From assembly GCF_023238625.1 (NCBI RefSeq), contig NZ_CP096670.1, positions 2,655,501 to 2,719,500 of the forward strand: a stretch of DNA of 64,000 bases. Direction: 5' to 3'. Every line of letters starts with the position of its first letter. Position 1 is the stretch's first letter. The DNA is from Agarivorans sp. TSD2052 (GTDB lineage Bacteria; Pseudomonadota; Gammaproteobacteria; Enterobacterales; Celerinatantimonadaceae). Made by a program: the position numbers and the translations under genes. Positions 46,725 through 56,692 of the stretch are shown one piece after another. The notes under the pieces are model-generated. The model was given only the letters and a program-made list of their open reading frames with translations. It had not been told where the DNA came from and made no database searches.

Positions 46725-47242
46725 TACACGACTCCGTTAGCGTTCTCGCCCATTCGCTCAAGCAACAAGATTAACATGACGATTTATAAACAAACTAAGA
46801 AAAAATGCCAGAGCAACATTTTTAGCTAGCGATATTTTACAATACCCGTTTTTACACTTAAATAGAGGTATGCCGCAGCACTTATTTTGTCTACAGATAC
46901 GCCCTCTAAACCAGATAGTTTGTTTATCAAAACGCTGGGACAGCAATGATAATAAGAAAACGGCTCTCTCAATGGACTCTCAGGCGCCAACGACAGGGGC
47001 CTGAAGTATTACACCGCAGCACCCTGCCTAACTTCCACACTGGTTGGAATACCCGAAAAGCTTTAGAAAAATACGAATACTGTATGCCACTATATCGCGA
47101 TTTGAGCATATAAAGCCTCCAGAAAAAGCCTTAAGCACCTACACTTAAACTAGCGACTAATTAAACCCAAGCTACGTAAATAGGCGCTTAGGAACTAACA
47201 GATAACAGCTCCGCCCTCAGCCCGTGAACCAAGGATCACAGC
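46725..47242. other. 518-base intergenic region between lysE-type gene and cbpA
   Basis: Divergent promoters for the LysE-type gene and cbpA must lie here. One imperfect hairpin, TCAGGC (46980-46985) with GCCTGA (46999-47004). A 62-codon minus-strand frame (46758-46946) has no ribosome site and no family. No tRNA, sRNA or sigma-32 promoter was convincing. Confidence 0.5.
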
Positions 47243-48193
47243 ATGGAATTTAAAGATTATTATAAAATTCTGGGCGTAACAGCTGATGCGGATAGCAAAC
47301 AAATTAAAGCCGCCTATCGAAAGCTGGCGTTAAAACACCACCCCGACATGAACGCGGTGGAGGGAAGCGAAGCCAAATTTAAAGAATCCGCCGAGGCGTA
47401 TAAAGTACTAAAAAATCCCGAACGCCGGGCTGAATACGACGAGTTGCGTAAATATGGTCAACGTTCAGAGCAAGAGTTTACCCCTCCCCCTGGTTGGCAA
47501 ACCAATCAACAAGCACACGCTAATGAGCAGCAGTTTGACGGCGATTTCTCAGATTTTTTCAACTCGATATTTGGCCAGCAATCTTCCCATTCTCGTCAAC
47601 ATACAAGAGCCCCGTCTGGGCATCAACGCGGTCAAGATGTAGAGATTGAACTTCCAGTATTTTTGGAAGAAACCATTCAACAGCACAAAAAAACGGTTGA
47701 GTACCAGTTGCCGCATATTCGAAATGGTCAACTTGAGCACATTGATAAACACCTAAAGGTAACGATCCCCTTGGGGGTAAGTGATGGAGAGAGGATCCGC
47801 GTTGTAGGTCAAGGCAAGCCTAGCCCCACCGGCGGTAAGGCAGGCGATTTATATCTGCATATTCGCCTAGTGCCGCACCCCTTATTTGATGTGCAAGGTC
47901 ATAATTTGCTAGTTTCACTACCGCTAGCCCCTTGGGAGGCAGCCCTAGGGACTAAAGTCACCCTGCCAACCTTAGAAGGAAGAATCCATTTATCTATCCC
48001 GCCGAATACCCAAGCAGGTAGTAAGCTGCGCATAAAAGGCAAAGGCTTAAAAACCAAAAACATTAATGGCGATTTGTTCGCAGTGGTCAAAATAACGATG
48101 CCTTCCGAAGCCAATCAACAAAGCCATCTATGGCAAGAGCTCGCGAAAAACAGTGATTTCAATCCACGTTCCGAGTGGGAGGTCTCTTCATGA
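47243..48193 (+). CDS. cbpA: Curved DNA-binding protein A, DnaJ-type co-chaperone
   Basis: 316 residues. J domain (about 3-70) with the HPD motif (KHHPDMN) that stimulates DnaK; a G/F-poor linker with GDFSDFFNSIFG; and C-terminal client domains (about 125-300). There is no zinc-finger region, which separates CbpA from DnaJ. It binds curved DNA and misfolded proteins. It overlaps cbpM by four bases, the conserved arrangement. Confidence 0.95.
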   Translation: MEFKDYYKILGVTADADSKQIKAAYRKLALKHHPDMNAVEGSEAKFKESAEAYKVLKNPERRAEYDELRKYGQRSEQEFTPPPGWQTNQQAHANEQQFDGDFSDFFNSIFGQQSSHSRQHTRAPSGHQRGQDVEIELPVFLEETIQQHKKTVEYQLPHIRNGQLEHIDKHLKVTIPLGVSDGERIRVVGQGKPSPTGGKAGDLYLHIRLVPHPLFDVQGHNLLVSLPLAPWEAALGTKVTLPTLEGRIHLSIPPNTQAGSKLRIKGKGLKTKNINGDLFAVVKITMPSEANQQSHLWQELAKNSDFNPRSEWEVSS

Positions 48194-48495
48194 GTAACAC
48201 CTTATTACATATTTCTTTTAGAGAGCTTTGCCAAGTAGACGGCCTAGAAAGTGACCAGGTGATTAAGCTTGTTGAATACGGCATTGTTCAACCAATACAA
48301 GGTAATACGCTAGATGCTTGGGTATTTGACGCCAACAGTGTGCACTGGATTAAAAAGGCCGTGCGTATCTATCACGACCTTGAAGTAGACTGGGTAGCCG
48401 TTGCCTTGGCGGTAAATTTAATGAAAGAAAATGAAGCGTTAGCTAAACAAAATCTAAGCTATCAGCGGCAACTCGCGCGACTTATAAAGCCATAG
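48190..48495 (+). CDS. cbpM: CbpA modulator
   Basis: 101 residues from the ATG at 48190, which overlaps the cbpA stop (ATGA) and has GGGAGG upstream. A MerR-like fold (FRELCQVDGLESDQVIKLVEYG) that binds the J domain of CbpA and blocks its activity. Length and neighbour fit CbpM. Confidence 0.92.
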   Translation: MSNTLLHISFRELCQVDGLESDQVIKLVEYGIVQPIQGNTLDAWVFDANSVHWIKKAVRIYHDLEVDWVAVALAVNLMKENEALAKQNLSYQRQLARLIKP

Positions 48496-48534
48496 TGCAG
48501 GCCTTCATTAAAGCTATAAACCAAACCGCCAACA

Positions 48535-49641
48535 CTAAGCGGAATACAACTGCACGCAGTTTCGCCCTTGATCCTTTGCTAAGTAGAGTGCTTTATCAGC
48601 TTGCTGTAACAGATCTTTAAGTGTTTGCTCATGGTGTGCCGACGCCACTCCAAAGCTAGCAGTGCAGGTAAATGAACGCTCGCCAACAATCGGAATTAGA
48701 TGCTGTGATACCTGCTCTCGCATACGTTCTGCGACGTTTTTAGCTTGCTCTAAATGAGTGTTGGGCATGGCGATAACAAATTCTTCTCCACCGATACGAG
48801 CGAATAAATCTTGCTCCCGACAAATCGCCTTAATCTCTTTACTAATTTCGACTAAGCACAAATCTCCGACTACATGTCCGTAGCGATCATTGATATTTTT
48901 AAAATAGTCAAAATCGAGTAATACTAAGCTAAAATCAAGGCGTAATTTTTGCGCTTGCTCTAGCATATTGTTGCCTTTAGAGAAGAAGCAATGACGATTA
49001 GCCAAACCGGTTAAAGAATCAGTTGCGGCCTGTTGAGTGAGTTTTTTCTCGTTGGCTTCTATTTGTCGCGCGAAGATGGTTAATACGAATACCACTTCAA
49101 TCATATTCACCAATATAACCGACTGATACAACAAATGATTAGTGGCCTCATCCAATACGATGAGTGGGTTTAGGTTTACGGTATTTTCACAGTATAAAAA
49201 TAGTCCGACTGAAGCGGCACTTAAAGCCAACATTTCGCGACGCTGGTTAAGTTCAAATAACAAAAACGCCCCCGTTGGTACTAGAAAATAGTAAAGATGA
49301 AAACCACTGGCGTTGGTAACATACACGTTAGTGCATATTAATAAATGCACCATCAATACCGAAAAGAACCAAGTTTTCGCCCCCGACACATGCCCTTTAC
49401 GCATAAAAGCTAAGGTAGTTAAATAGGCCAAGGTGAAGCCAAAGTTAATTAAAGCAACCTGGGGATTATCCAGCAATAACCAATAGTTTATTGAATACAG
49501 ACCCGAAATAACGGTCGTCAATAAGCTAATAATATTGGTGAGTTTTATCCGGCTAACAGCTGAAAATGATCGCCCTTGGGCCCCCACATTTATAAGTGTT
49601 CTAATATCCATATTAATCTTCTGAACGTCCCTTTGCGCCAT
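48535..49641 (-). CDS. Membrane-bound diguanylate cyclase
   Basis: 368 residues. About six membrane helices (about 28-195) form an N-terminal sensor of unknown ligand; a short coil leads to a GGDEF domain (about 205-365) with GGEEF and I-site REQD. Start uncertain: ATG at 49641, or ATG at 49611 with a weak AGAAG. It is convergent with cbpM. Confidence 0.9.
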   Translation of the reverse strand: MAQRDVQKINMDIRTLINVGAQGRSFSAVSRIKLTNIISLLTTVISGLYSINYWLLLDNPQVALINFGFTLAYLTTLAFMRKGHVSGAKTWFFSVLMVHLLICTNVYVTNASGFHLYYFLVPTGAFLLFELNQRREMLALSAASVGLFLYCENTVNLNPLIVLDEATNHLLYQSVILVNMIEVVFVLTIFARQIEANEKKLTQQAATDSLTGLANRHCFFSKGNNMLEQAQKLRLDFSLVLLDFDYFKNINDRYGHVVGDLCLVEISKEIKAICREQDLFARIGGEEFVIAMPNTHLEQAKNVAERMREQVSQHLIPIVGERSFTCTASFGVASAHHEQTLKDLLQQADKALYLAKDQGRNCVQLYSA

Positions 49642-49827
49642 CAGCGTAACATAGAAATAGGCGACAAAATGTTTGATGTCGTGTTTTTATGAGCTGTGAA
49701 TAAGCAGTCAATGTCGCCAATAATTACGTTAAAAGTCAGTAAAGTGCGTTAAGTTTTGATTTTTAGATAATTACAAGCAAGTACTACCGCAGCGACTGAG
49801 TAATTAATTAGAAAAATAAATTATTGG

Positions 49828-50253
49828 CTACTTGGGCATTTCTACACGCAAGTGTCCCTGTTGGGCTTGGCTTAGATCCACCTCAAATCGTTGCGGTGAC
49901 CAACCGTGTACTTTATCGCGGGCTTCGATGAATACCATTGAACCCTGCGCAGGGTGTGGCACATTATTTAAACTGCGAGTGAATGGCTGCTCGTTAACAT
50001 GCGGGTGCAGCAACTCTCGTTCGGCCAATACTGTGCCTTTGGTATCCACCACCCGCCACATATTTGCATAGTGATCCCAGCCACTATCCTGATGTAATAG
50101 CGATACATCTACCTTCCAGCTACGCTGGCCATCTTGAGTAAATTCGGCGGCCACAATGGTGACATCGTTGGCAAATGCAGTAGTGATTGAAACACTGCAA
50201 AGAAAAGCCCCCACCAAGGTCACACCGCGTACCTTAGATAAATAAATTCGCAT
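49828..50253 (-). CDS. Exported protein of unknown function
   Basis: 141 residues. Signal peptide cleaved near TTAFANDV. The mature part is a single beta domain with VDVSLLHQDSGWDHYANMWR and DKVHGWSPQRFEVDL. I recall proteins of this type in marine gammaproteobacteria, but no function. No Cys, no lipobox. Monocistronic. Confidence 0.8.
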   Translation of the reverse strand: MRIYLSKVRGVTLVGAFLCSVSITTAFANDVTIVAAEFTQDGQRSWKVDVSLLHQDSGWDHYANMWRVVDTKGTVLAERELLHPHVNEQPFTRSLNNVPHPAQGSMVFIEARDKVHGWSPQRFEVDLSQAQQGHLRVEMPK

Positions 50254-50336
50254 TGCTCTACCTTATTGAGTGTTTCACTCTTTTCTTCACCCTAGCAGCT
50301 AATCACCGAATTATGTAGTAAAGCTTGTAAAGTGGT

Positions 50337-50708
50337 TTAGTTATCGCCGACTAACCATTGCTCTGCGAACGCCACTTGATTCATATCAAAGGCCTTAATG
50401 GTTAAACCAGGTATCAACTTACCTTCTAACTCGCTGATAGTTTGCACCCATTGTTTGTCGCACAACACTGCTGCACGATCAAATTGACGAATCATCTTAA
50501 ACATCTCAGGAATACGAGAAAACTCAACGGCTAGTGCGCTTAGAGTAGGCACCGCAAATTCTTTTATGCGATATAGCATTAGACCCTTTTCAATGCCTTG
50601 CGCCTGAATGCTTAGTTCATCTAAAGCAGCTTTCATTTCTTTACTGTCTAGCTTGCCGCCGAACTCTATATCTAAGCGATTATCTGCCACCCTTGTTACT
50701 GTAAACAT
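50337..50708 (-). CDS. SpoIIAA-like (STAS superfamily) protein
   Basis: 123 residues from the ATG at 50708 (GGAG seven bases upstream; the ATG at 50726 has none). It has the fold of SpoIIAA-like proteins (PF11964): LDIEFGGKLDSKEMKAAL at the start and RAAVLCDKQWVQTISELEGK later. These lack the phosphorylated Ser of true STAS antagonists. Some bind lipids or membranes; function is open. Confidence 0.82.
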   Translation of the reverse strand: MFTVTRVADNRLDIEFGGKLDSKEMKAALDELSIQAQGIEKGLMLYRIKEFAVPTLSALAVEFSRIPEMFKMIRQFDRAAVLCDKQWVQTISELEGKLIPGLTIKAFDMNQVAFAEQWLVGDN

Positions 50709-50824
50709 CACTATTCTCCAAGGCATAAGTACTATTTATGATGTAAAGATAGCCGTAAATGCCCAGCCTAATAGTGCGCTAGATCAGAGTTATGAATGTT
50801 TGAAAGTTGATTGAGTTAAAACAC

Positions 50825-51139
50825 TTAACAGTAGAAAATCGCTAACCAAATAGTGGCGCCATGTTGCGCTGTTTTAGCCACTTTATGTTTAGTATGTGCA
50901 GGGATCGTGACATAGTCACCTTTAGCTAAGTGTAACGCTGTGCCATCTTCAAATACCAAGATGGCATTACCCTCTAATACCACCACCCACTCATTCTCAG
51001 CTTGGTCATACCATCCTTGAGCTGGTGAACGCTGTCCGTAGGACACAATGCGCTCTACTCGAACATTTTCACCACTAAGCAAGTCACTAAAATGTTCGCA
51101 ACTCACGTCATCAGGAAGGTTGGCAAAAAGATTCAACAT
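50825..51139 (-). CDS. Cupin domain protein
   Basis: 104 residues, one beta-barrel cupin. Metal-binding pattern is partial: GDYVTIPAHTKHKVAKT holds the second motif; the first motif has NEWVVVLEGNAILVFEDG without the usual His pair, so metal binding is uncertain. It follows the DUF4336 gene by 26 bases, probably one transcript. Confidence 0.85.
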   Translation of the reverse strand: MLNLFANLPDDVSCEHFSDLLSGENVRVERIVSYGQRSPAQGWYDQAENEWVVVLEGNAILVFEDGTALHLAKGDYVTIPAHTKHKVAKTAQHGATIWLAIFYC

Positions 51140-51165
51140 GGCAGTAGCCTCTTAAATTAGACCTG

Positions 51166-51852
51166 CTAAATAAGCCAAGAGAATGAACGCGTTAAGAAAG
51201 TCATTGCTTCGCGATCTACTATCACCCCGTGAGCCATCACAATAACGGTAGGTTTCCAGCCGAATATCACTGATAAGTGCTTGCGCGCTGTAGTCTTTCC
51301 AAACATAAAACTTAAGCGCCAATCTATCGGCATTTTACCGTTTGGCGCTAATATCCCTGTTGCTTTAGCGAGCACTCGCTGCCAGTAACTAAAGTTGTCG
51401 CCAGAGAAATTTTCAATTAAGTCGGTCACTATCAACGCACCCGATGCTCGGTGAAAAAACACGCATTCTTCCATAAAGGGTGATCCGGTAAACAGCACTT
51501 GATCTAACTCTTCCGACCAAGGCCACAATGGCTGTTCGTTAAAAGAGGCATCAAACACTAAATCACTGCGTTTTTTGATCAGCTCAGGTGTTCCATAGCT
51601 CTTCGCATTTGGATAGGCGGCTTGCCAGTCGGCCAAAAATAAATGATGTAAGTGATTGGGTGCAATAAGATGGCTGACCCTACCCAGTTGCTCGACTTGC
51701 GTTTGAACATCCTCAGTCAGTTCAATTGGACTGTGCACCCATAAGTCACCATTAGCTAAGCGAATCACTGTCATTCTGGTGGTGTAAGGTAAGCCCAAAA
51801 ACGGCACCGCTTTACCATTAAAAATCCATACCTTATCGGCAAGACAGTCCAT
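51166..51852 (-). CDS. DUF4336 protein, metallo-beta-lactamase-like fold
   Basis: 228 residues. NHLHHLFLADWQAAYP, SPFMEECVFFHRASGALIVTDL and MAHGVIVDREA are typical of DUF4336, a family with a diverged metallo-beta-lactamase fold. Several His suggest metal binding but not the full HxHxDH set. Function unknown. The cupin gene lies downstream on the same strand. Confidence 0.82.
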   Translation of the reverse strand: MDCLADKVWIFNGKAVPFLGLPYTTRMTVIRLANGDLWVHSPIELTEDVQTQVEQLGRVSHLIAPNHLHHLFLADWQAAYPNAKSYGTPELIKKRSDLVFDASFNEQPLWPWSEELDQVLFTGSPFMEECVFFHRASGALIVTDLIENFSGDNFSYWQRVLAKATGILAPNGKMPIDWRLSFMFGKTTARKHLSVIFGWKPTVIVMAHGVIVDREAMTFLTRSFSWLI

Positions 51853-51989
51853 TTTAAATCCTCAATAAGTTCTCACTAGCAATGCGCATTGAAAGGGCTT
51901 AACGCCCCGTTTGGCCTAGCTTTTCCCTGTTCCTTACCTTGCTATTTTAGCTCGTGAACTACAACTGCGCTGTAACCACTAACGCGGTG

Positions 51990-52313
51990 CTATAAAGGGT
52001 TTTCTCGTAATACCTTTTTTAAGCTTTTTAACAGTAAGTGACTGCTAATTTCGCTAACCGCCACCCTAGAAATCAGTACCCCTAAGAAAATGGTCACCAT
52101 CAGCACCCACACTGGATAACTGAACAACAAATAGCTAGCCACCGGCAAAAACAATATGAAAATCATACGTATTAATACGGCTATATTAGTGAAAGTAAGA
52201 ATTTTAAAGCCTGAGCAAGCGTCATCATGAGCTTGCTCAAGTAGATCAAATTGCTGTTCTCTTTTTAAATGCGAAATTTCGCTAAAATAATCAATGTAGG
52301 CTTTTATATTCAT
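51990..52313 (-). CDS. Small membrane protein of unknown function
   Basis: 107 residues with two membrane helices (about 43-85) between charged ends. No family recognised. It starts two bases after the RDD gene stop and is surely co-transcribed with it; a partner role is an inference. Confidence 0.7.
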   Translation of the reverse strand: MNIKAYIDYFSEISHLKREQQFDLLEQAHDDACSGFKILTFTNIAVLIRMIFILFLPVASYLLFSYPVWVLMVTIFLGVLISRVAVSEISSHLLLKSLKKVLRENPL

Positions 52314-52315
52314 AG

Positions 52316-52954
52316 TTACTCATGTGCGTGAACGCTAACTGGTGATAATGCCGCATTACCGGCACAAGCCGATACTGTTGCTTGTTGTGTATATTCTTGC
52401 TTAATAACGATGGTACCTGCAATAAAATCATGAAGCGCACGTTTACGTTTATTACACAGTAAAACCAAAAGCTCACACCATATCCAGCCCTCGCTGGCTA
52501 GAGACACCGCCCCATGCCATGCGGGAAATGAAAGGAGAATATACTCATTACGCTCCATCCAACCAGCATTCAAATAGATATCTGGGTTAACCTTCGTTAG
52601 CGCGACGATATGAGCGACTACGATCAAAAAAGCAAACAGCAAATCCACAGAAGATCTTAGCAAAGCCTGCTTAACACCAATCTTTCCACCATCGGGTAAC
52701 GTAATTTTGATGCCAACAGCAATTTTCCCAAGAGTTGCAGCAAATTTGTAGTGAAAAATAATCGAATACACTGAAAAAAGTAGGCTTGAAATAATCAATG
52801 TTATCAAAGCACTCGTAAGCGAAATCCCTTGGGTAAAATGAAAAATCACCAGAAATGGAACGAAAACAAGGGTGTCAATAATCGCAGCGACCAAACGTTT
52901 CCAAAACCCAGCGTAAACTTGATCGTTGTTTACTTTTAGCGGCAAGAACTCCAT
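52316..52954 (-). CDS. RDD family membrane protein
   Basis: 212 residues, RDD domain (about 12-190): GFWKRLVAAIIDTLVFVPFL with the Arg and two Asp-type positions of the family, then ALHDFIAGTIVIKQEY. Between the conserved helices is an unusual extra segment (about 120-160). RDD proteins are ion or solute transporters of varied type; the substrate is unknown. Confidence 0.88.
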   Translation of the reverse strand: MEFLPLKVNNDQVYAGFWKRLVAAIIDTLVFVPFLVIFHFTQGISLTSALITLIISSLLFSVYSIIFHYKFAATLGKIAVGIKITLPDGGKIGVKQALLRSSVDLLFAFLIVVAHIVALTKVNPDIYLNAGWMERNEYILLSFPAWHGAVSLASEGWIWCELLVLLCNKRKRALHDFIAGTIVIKQEYTQQATVSACAGNAALSPVSVHAHE

Positions 52955-53257
52955 GACTTATCCTTAATCAAAGCGGCGTAATATCCTCGCTTGTAAAAAA
53001 AAACCCTTTCAAATAAGCGATAAAGATTAACATTGAGCCCCATGAAAATCAGCTGATTGGCGCTAACAGTGACAAATAAGTCAGAATAACAAGAAGGTAT
53101 CGCAAGATGGGTATTTCAGCTGCTTGTTGATTAGCCCGCTCTACTCACTATCAAAGCATCGGCCGAGCGAAGCAGCAAAGGCGTACAACATCCTTCACTA
53201 ACTGTTTGTTATAGTGAAACTAAAGCTAAATAGTGTTCAAACAACGTACAACTTAAC

Positions 53258-53286
53258 TCGACATTGGTCACACTTTTCTTTATAGT
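53258..53286 (+). promoter_or_regulatory. Sigma-70 promoter of ybiT
   Basis: -35 TCGACA (53258-53263), 17-bp spacer, -10 TATAGT (53281-53286), five of six matches in each. It lies 69 bases upstream of the start. The rest of the 400-base gap (52955-53354) shows nothing else of note. Confidence 0.7.
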
Positions 53287-53354
53287 GCGCCCCCTTATAC
53301 GCATACCTTTGCGTGCTTGCTTCACGGCTTCATTGACCATCTCAGGATTACCTT

Positions 53355-54965
53355 TTGATTTCTACCGCAAACATCACCATGCAGTTTGGCGCTACGCCTT
53401 TGTTCGAAAATATTTCAGCCAAGTTTGGTAACGGAAACCGTTACGGCTTAATTGGCGCTAACGGTTGCGGTAAATCAACCTTTATGAAAATCCTTAGTGG
53501 CGAACTGGCACCCAGCTCAGGCAACGTGTCTATCACTCCAGGTGAAACAGTAGGCACACTAAGCCAAGACCAGTTTGCTTTTGAAGAGTACTCGGTCGTT
53601 GATACGGTAATTATGGGCGGCACTGCCCTGTGGAAAGTGAAGCAAGAGCGTGACCGCATTTATGCCCTGCCTGAAATGTCTGAAGAAGACGGTATGAAAG
53701 TAGCCAACTTAGAAACTGAGTTTGCAGAAATGGACGGTTACAGCGCTGAAAGCCGTGCTGGCGAAATCTTACTAGAAGCGGGTATTGCCGAAGAGTTTCA
53801 CTACGGTTTAATGGCTCAAGTAGCACCAGGTTGGAAACTGCGCGTACTGTTAGCCCAAGCTTTGTTTGCTAACCCAGACATTTTGCTACTCGACGAACCG
53901 ACTAACAACTTGGATATTCATACCATTGAATGGCTAGGCACGGTGCTTAACCAACGTAAATGCACAATGATTATAATCTCGCATGACCGTCACTTTTTAA
54001 ATTCAGTATGTACCCACATGGCCGACATTGACTACGGCGAGTTGCGCGTCTACCCAGGTAACTACGAAAAATTTATTGAGGCTTCATCATTAATTAGAGA
54101 GCAATTGCACAGCGAGAACGCTAAAAAGAGTGCAGAAATCGATGAGCTACAAGCCTTTGTAAACCGCTTTTCTGCTAACGCATCTAAAGCGAAACAAGCT
54201 ACCTCGCGGGCTAAACGCATGGAGAAAATCACGTTAGACGAAGTTAAATCGTCTAGCCGCAGAACCCCATCAATTAGCCTAAGCCAAGATAAAAAACTAC
54301 ATCGCCAAGCCTTAGTGACCGAAAACCTAGGCCATGGCTTTGAAGATGAAACCCTATTTAACAACGGCAATATTATTTTGGAAGCGGGTGCCAAACTAGC
54401 AGTAATTGGTGAAAACGGTGCGGGCAAAACCACGTTTTTACGTTGTTTAATCGAGCAACTTCAAGCTAACAACGGCACAGTAAAATGGTCAGAAAATGCT
54501 GATATCGGTTACTGCCCTCAAGACAGTACTAGCGATTTTGATAACAATTTAAACTTGTTTGATTGGATGTCACAATGGCGCAGCGCTAAACACGACGATT
54601 TAATGGTGCGTGGTTTGTTAGGACGCCTACTGTTTACCGCCGACGATTTTAATAAAAAGGCCAAGGTATGCTCAGGTGGAGAAAAAAACCGCTTGTTGTT
54701 TGGTAAATTAATGCTACAAAACCGCAATGTACTAGTGATGGACGAACCGACCAACCACTTAGACATGGAAGCGATTGAAGCCCTTAACAGCGCCCTAGAG
54801 CTTTACGACGGTACGCTTATTTTTGTTAGCCACGATCGTGAGTTTGTATCATCATTGGCTACCCGCGTAGTAGAAATTAAAGATCAGCAAGTGGTTGATT
54901 TTCAGGGTACTTACGAAGAGTACTTGGCCAGCCAAGAACAACAGCTAAAAGTCGCCAATGGTTAA
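53355..54965 (+). CDS. ybiT: ABC-F family ATPase YbiT
   Basis: 536 residues with two ABC domains and no membrane part. Walker [10 protein letters not shown] and GENGAGKTT; Walker [12 protein letters not shown] and [13 protein letters not shown]; the second signature is CSGGEKNRL, the first is degenerate ([10 protein letters not shown]), as in E. coli YbiT. ABC-F proteins act on ribosomes, and YbiT is thought to act in translation rescue or ribosome assembly. The start is TTG with AGGA seven bases upstream. A strong terminator follows. Confidence 0.95.
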   Translation: MISTANITMQFGATPLFENISAKFGNGNRYGLIGANGCGKSTFMKILSGELAPSSGNVSITPGETVGTLSQDQFAFEEYSVVDTVIMGGTALWKVKQERDRIYALPEMSEEDGMKVANLETEFAEMDGYSAESRAGEILLEAGIAEEFHYGLMAQVAPGWKLRVLLAQALFANPDILLLDEPTNNLDIHTIEWLGTVLNQRKCTMIIISHDRHFLNSVCTHMADIDYGELRVYPGNYEKFIEASSLIREQLHSENAKKSAEIDELQAFVNRFSANASKAKQATSRAKRMEKITLDEVKSSSRRTPSISLSQDKKLHRQALVTENLGHGFEDETLFNNGNIILEAGAKLAVIGENGAGKTTFLRCLIEQLQANNGTVKWSENADIGYCPQDSTSDFDNNLNLFDWMSQWRSAKHDDLMVRGLLGRLLFTADDFNKKAKVCSGGEKNRLLFGKLMLQNRNVLVMDEPTNHLDMEAIEALNSALELYDGTLIFVSHDREFVSSLATRVVEIKDQQVVDFQGTYEEYLASQEQQLKVANG

Positions 54966-55001
54966 ACCTTATTTGGCTTAATGGTAGCGCGCTCTACTAA
55001 C

Positions 55002-55034
55002 AAAAAAGCTCAAGCATTACGCTTGAGCTTTTTT
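55002..55034. terminator. Rho-independent terminator after ybiT
   Basis: A-run, stem GCTCAAGC / GCTTGAGC with loop ATTAC, T-run. Bidirectional in form, it also lies past the 3' end of the GST gene on the minus strand. Confidence 0.92.
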
Positions 55035-55069
55035 GTTATTCATGGTCAGAAAAACGGCTAATGTGGCAG

Positions 55070-55750
55070 CTAATAAGACTCACCAAATACTATCGCTTGC
55101 TGAGTATCTAACCACAAAGGGTGCTTAAACATTGCCTTAGAGAACAAACGGCTCTGTAGGTGGCGGTTTAACCAAGCTTGTAAATGGGTATACGGACCTT
55201 GTAAGTAAAGCTGGCGATTCACTTTAGAAAACTGCCGAACAAACGGCAATAAAGCGTAGTCAAGCAAACTGGGGTGCTGGCCCATTAAAAAGTCCTGCTG
55301 GCTTAAACGCTGCTCTAGCTGCTGAATGAACGGTTCGCACCGCAACCTGCAGGCTTCCAAATCTTGGTGATGATAACGTTTAGCGTCTTTATAGTTCTCT
55401 AAATCAGGTTTGAAATATTGGTCATTATAGGCAATTAAATTAAGCATTTCTGGCAGAGCATCGGTTTGCTGGGCATACAACAAATTTTCAGGGTCATTGC
55501 GCCTTAGCGCCCACAACATGATGTCGAGGCTCTCATCTATAACCTGCGACGGAGTATCAAGCGATTCGCTGGTCGACTCAAGCACTAATACTGGCACCGT
55601 GCCTTTGGGCGACACAGCTAACATTTCATCTGGTTTATTCTTCATTACAATTGGCCGTAGTAACACCGCTTGTTTAGCCAACAAAATAGCTAACCTTGCT
55701 CGCATGGCATAAGGGCAATTTTGCAAAGAATATAGAATGGGTAGAGTCAT
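55070..55750 (-). CDS. Glutathione S-transferase family protein
   Basis: 226 residues. The N-terminal thioredoxin-like domain has CPYAMRARLAILL, where the Cys replaces the Ser/Tyr of classical GSTs (omega-like or glutaredoxin-like), and cis-Pro GTVPVLVLE. The C-terminal helical domain (about 95-220) has DYALLPFVRQFSKV. It is likely a thiol transferase or reductase. The substrate is not known. Confidence 0.88.
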   Translation of the reverse strand: MTLPILYSLQNCPYAMRARLAILLAKQAVLLRPIVMKNKPDEMLAVSPKGTVPVLVLESTSESLDTPSQVIDESLDIMLWALRRNDPENLLYAQQTDALPEMLNLIAYNDQYFKPDLENYKDAKRYHHQDLEACRLRCEPFIQQLEQRLSQQDFLMGQHPSLLDYALLPFVRQFSKVNRQLYLQGPYTHLQAWLNRHLQSRLFSKAMFKHPLWLDTQQAIVFGESY

Positions 55751-56013
55751 GATTAAATACTTAAAAGGTCGCTTACGCTGAGTAAACGCATCTATTCAGA
55801 TAGTATGTATAAAACTCAACGGCATTATTAATGCCTATGCTAACAGTTTAGCCTTATCCGCGCATTGTTGACTTTCCACAGCGCTCAGCTCAATAAACGA
55901 AGCCATTAGAATAACCCGTCAGCATAGGGCTATTCAGAAAGAACCTAAGCGGCACCAACAAACAGAGTGAAATGACCCGCCAATAAATTGTGAAAGGTAT
56001 GCTTGAAGCTCAC

Positions 56014-56511
56014 TTATTCTGAGTCTGGAAATAGCGCCGTCAACCACAGCTCTAAAGCGTCGGCTTCATCACTACTGCCGTTAATTTTTACTAGGCCAAA
56101 GTGTTTAGCCTGCCGCCATGACAATACATTAGAAGCTAAGGCATCCAATACGTCCAAATCTGTTATCAACAATAAATCTTGCTCGGTAATCGATGACTCG
56201 CGCGCTGAAATAAGCACTCCATTTCCAACTGTAACGTCACTGTAGTGCCCTTTTGTCGCTTCAAAGATACTAAAGTTCTGTTTATTTTCATGGGGCTTAT
56301 TGAGCGCTTTTTTAAAAGACAACAACTCCACATTTTCAGCTTTATTCACATTCCCTAAAACATTAAATTTTCGTATATCAACAACATTGCCGAACACCTC
56401 TAAAGAGCCCGGCTCCGAGACAAAACTAAACCCCGTGCCCTGATGCATACCACAAGCATTAGCATTGGGTGAAGCGATCATAAGAATAAGCAGTAAGTGT
56501 TGTAATTTCAT
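56014..56511 (-). CDS. Exported hypothetical protein
   Basis: 165 residues with a signal peptide (about 1-19, SPNANAC). It has one Cys in the mature N-terminus and ends with an acidic tail. No recognised family. It has no close neighbour on its strand. Weak coding confidence outside the signal peptide. Confidence 0.6.
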   Translation of the reverse strand: MKLQHLLLILMIASPNANACGMHQGTGFSFVSEPGSLEVFGNVVDIRKFNVLGNVNKAENVELLSFKKALNKPHENKQNFSIFEATKGHYSDVTVGNGVLISARESSITEQDLLLITDLDVLDALASNVLSWRQAKHFGLVKINGSSDEADALELWLTALFPDSE

Positions 56512-56605
56512 AATAATTACCTCAGCGGCATGGTGTTAATGGATTTGGTTAACGTTACAAGTAGAGTAAAACAGCGATGTGTCGAAGAAGCTCTGCAAGC
56601 TCAGA

Positions 56606-56630
56606 AAAAGGGACCATGTTGGTCCCCTTT
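56606..56630 (-). terminator. Rho-independent terminator of the alkylsulfatase gene
   Basis: Minus strand: stem GGGACC / GGTCCC with loop AACAT, followed by five T. It lies about 65 bases past the sulfatase stop. Confidence 0.85.
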
Positions 56631-56692
56631 ATTGCCTTAAACTTCACTTAACAATGCTTAATCAATTAAAATTAATCATCGCTAACAGACAT

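Noticed and set aside
46758-46946. 62-codon minus-strand open frame
   Set aside because: No ribosome site, Cys-rich without pattern, no family; lies in a promoter region.
46977-46999. Plus-strand CTCTCAGGCGCC...GACAGGGG resembles the 3' half of a glycine riboswitch aptamer
   Set aside because: The 5' half (GGAGAG and CCGAAGG parts) is not seen upstream, and the next plus-strand gene is cbpA, not a glycine gene.
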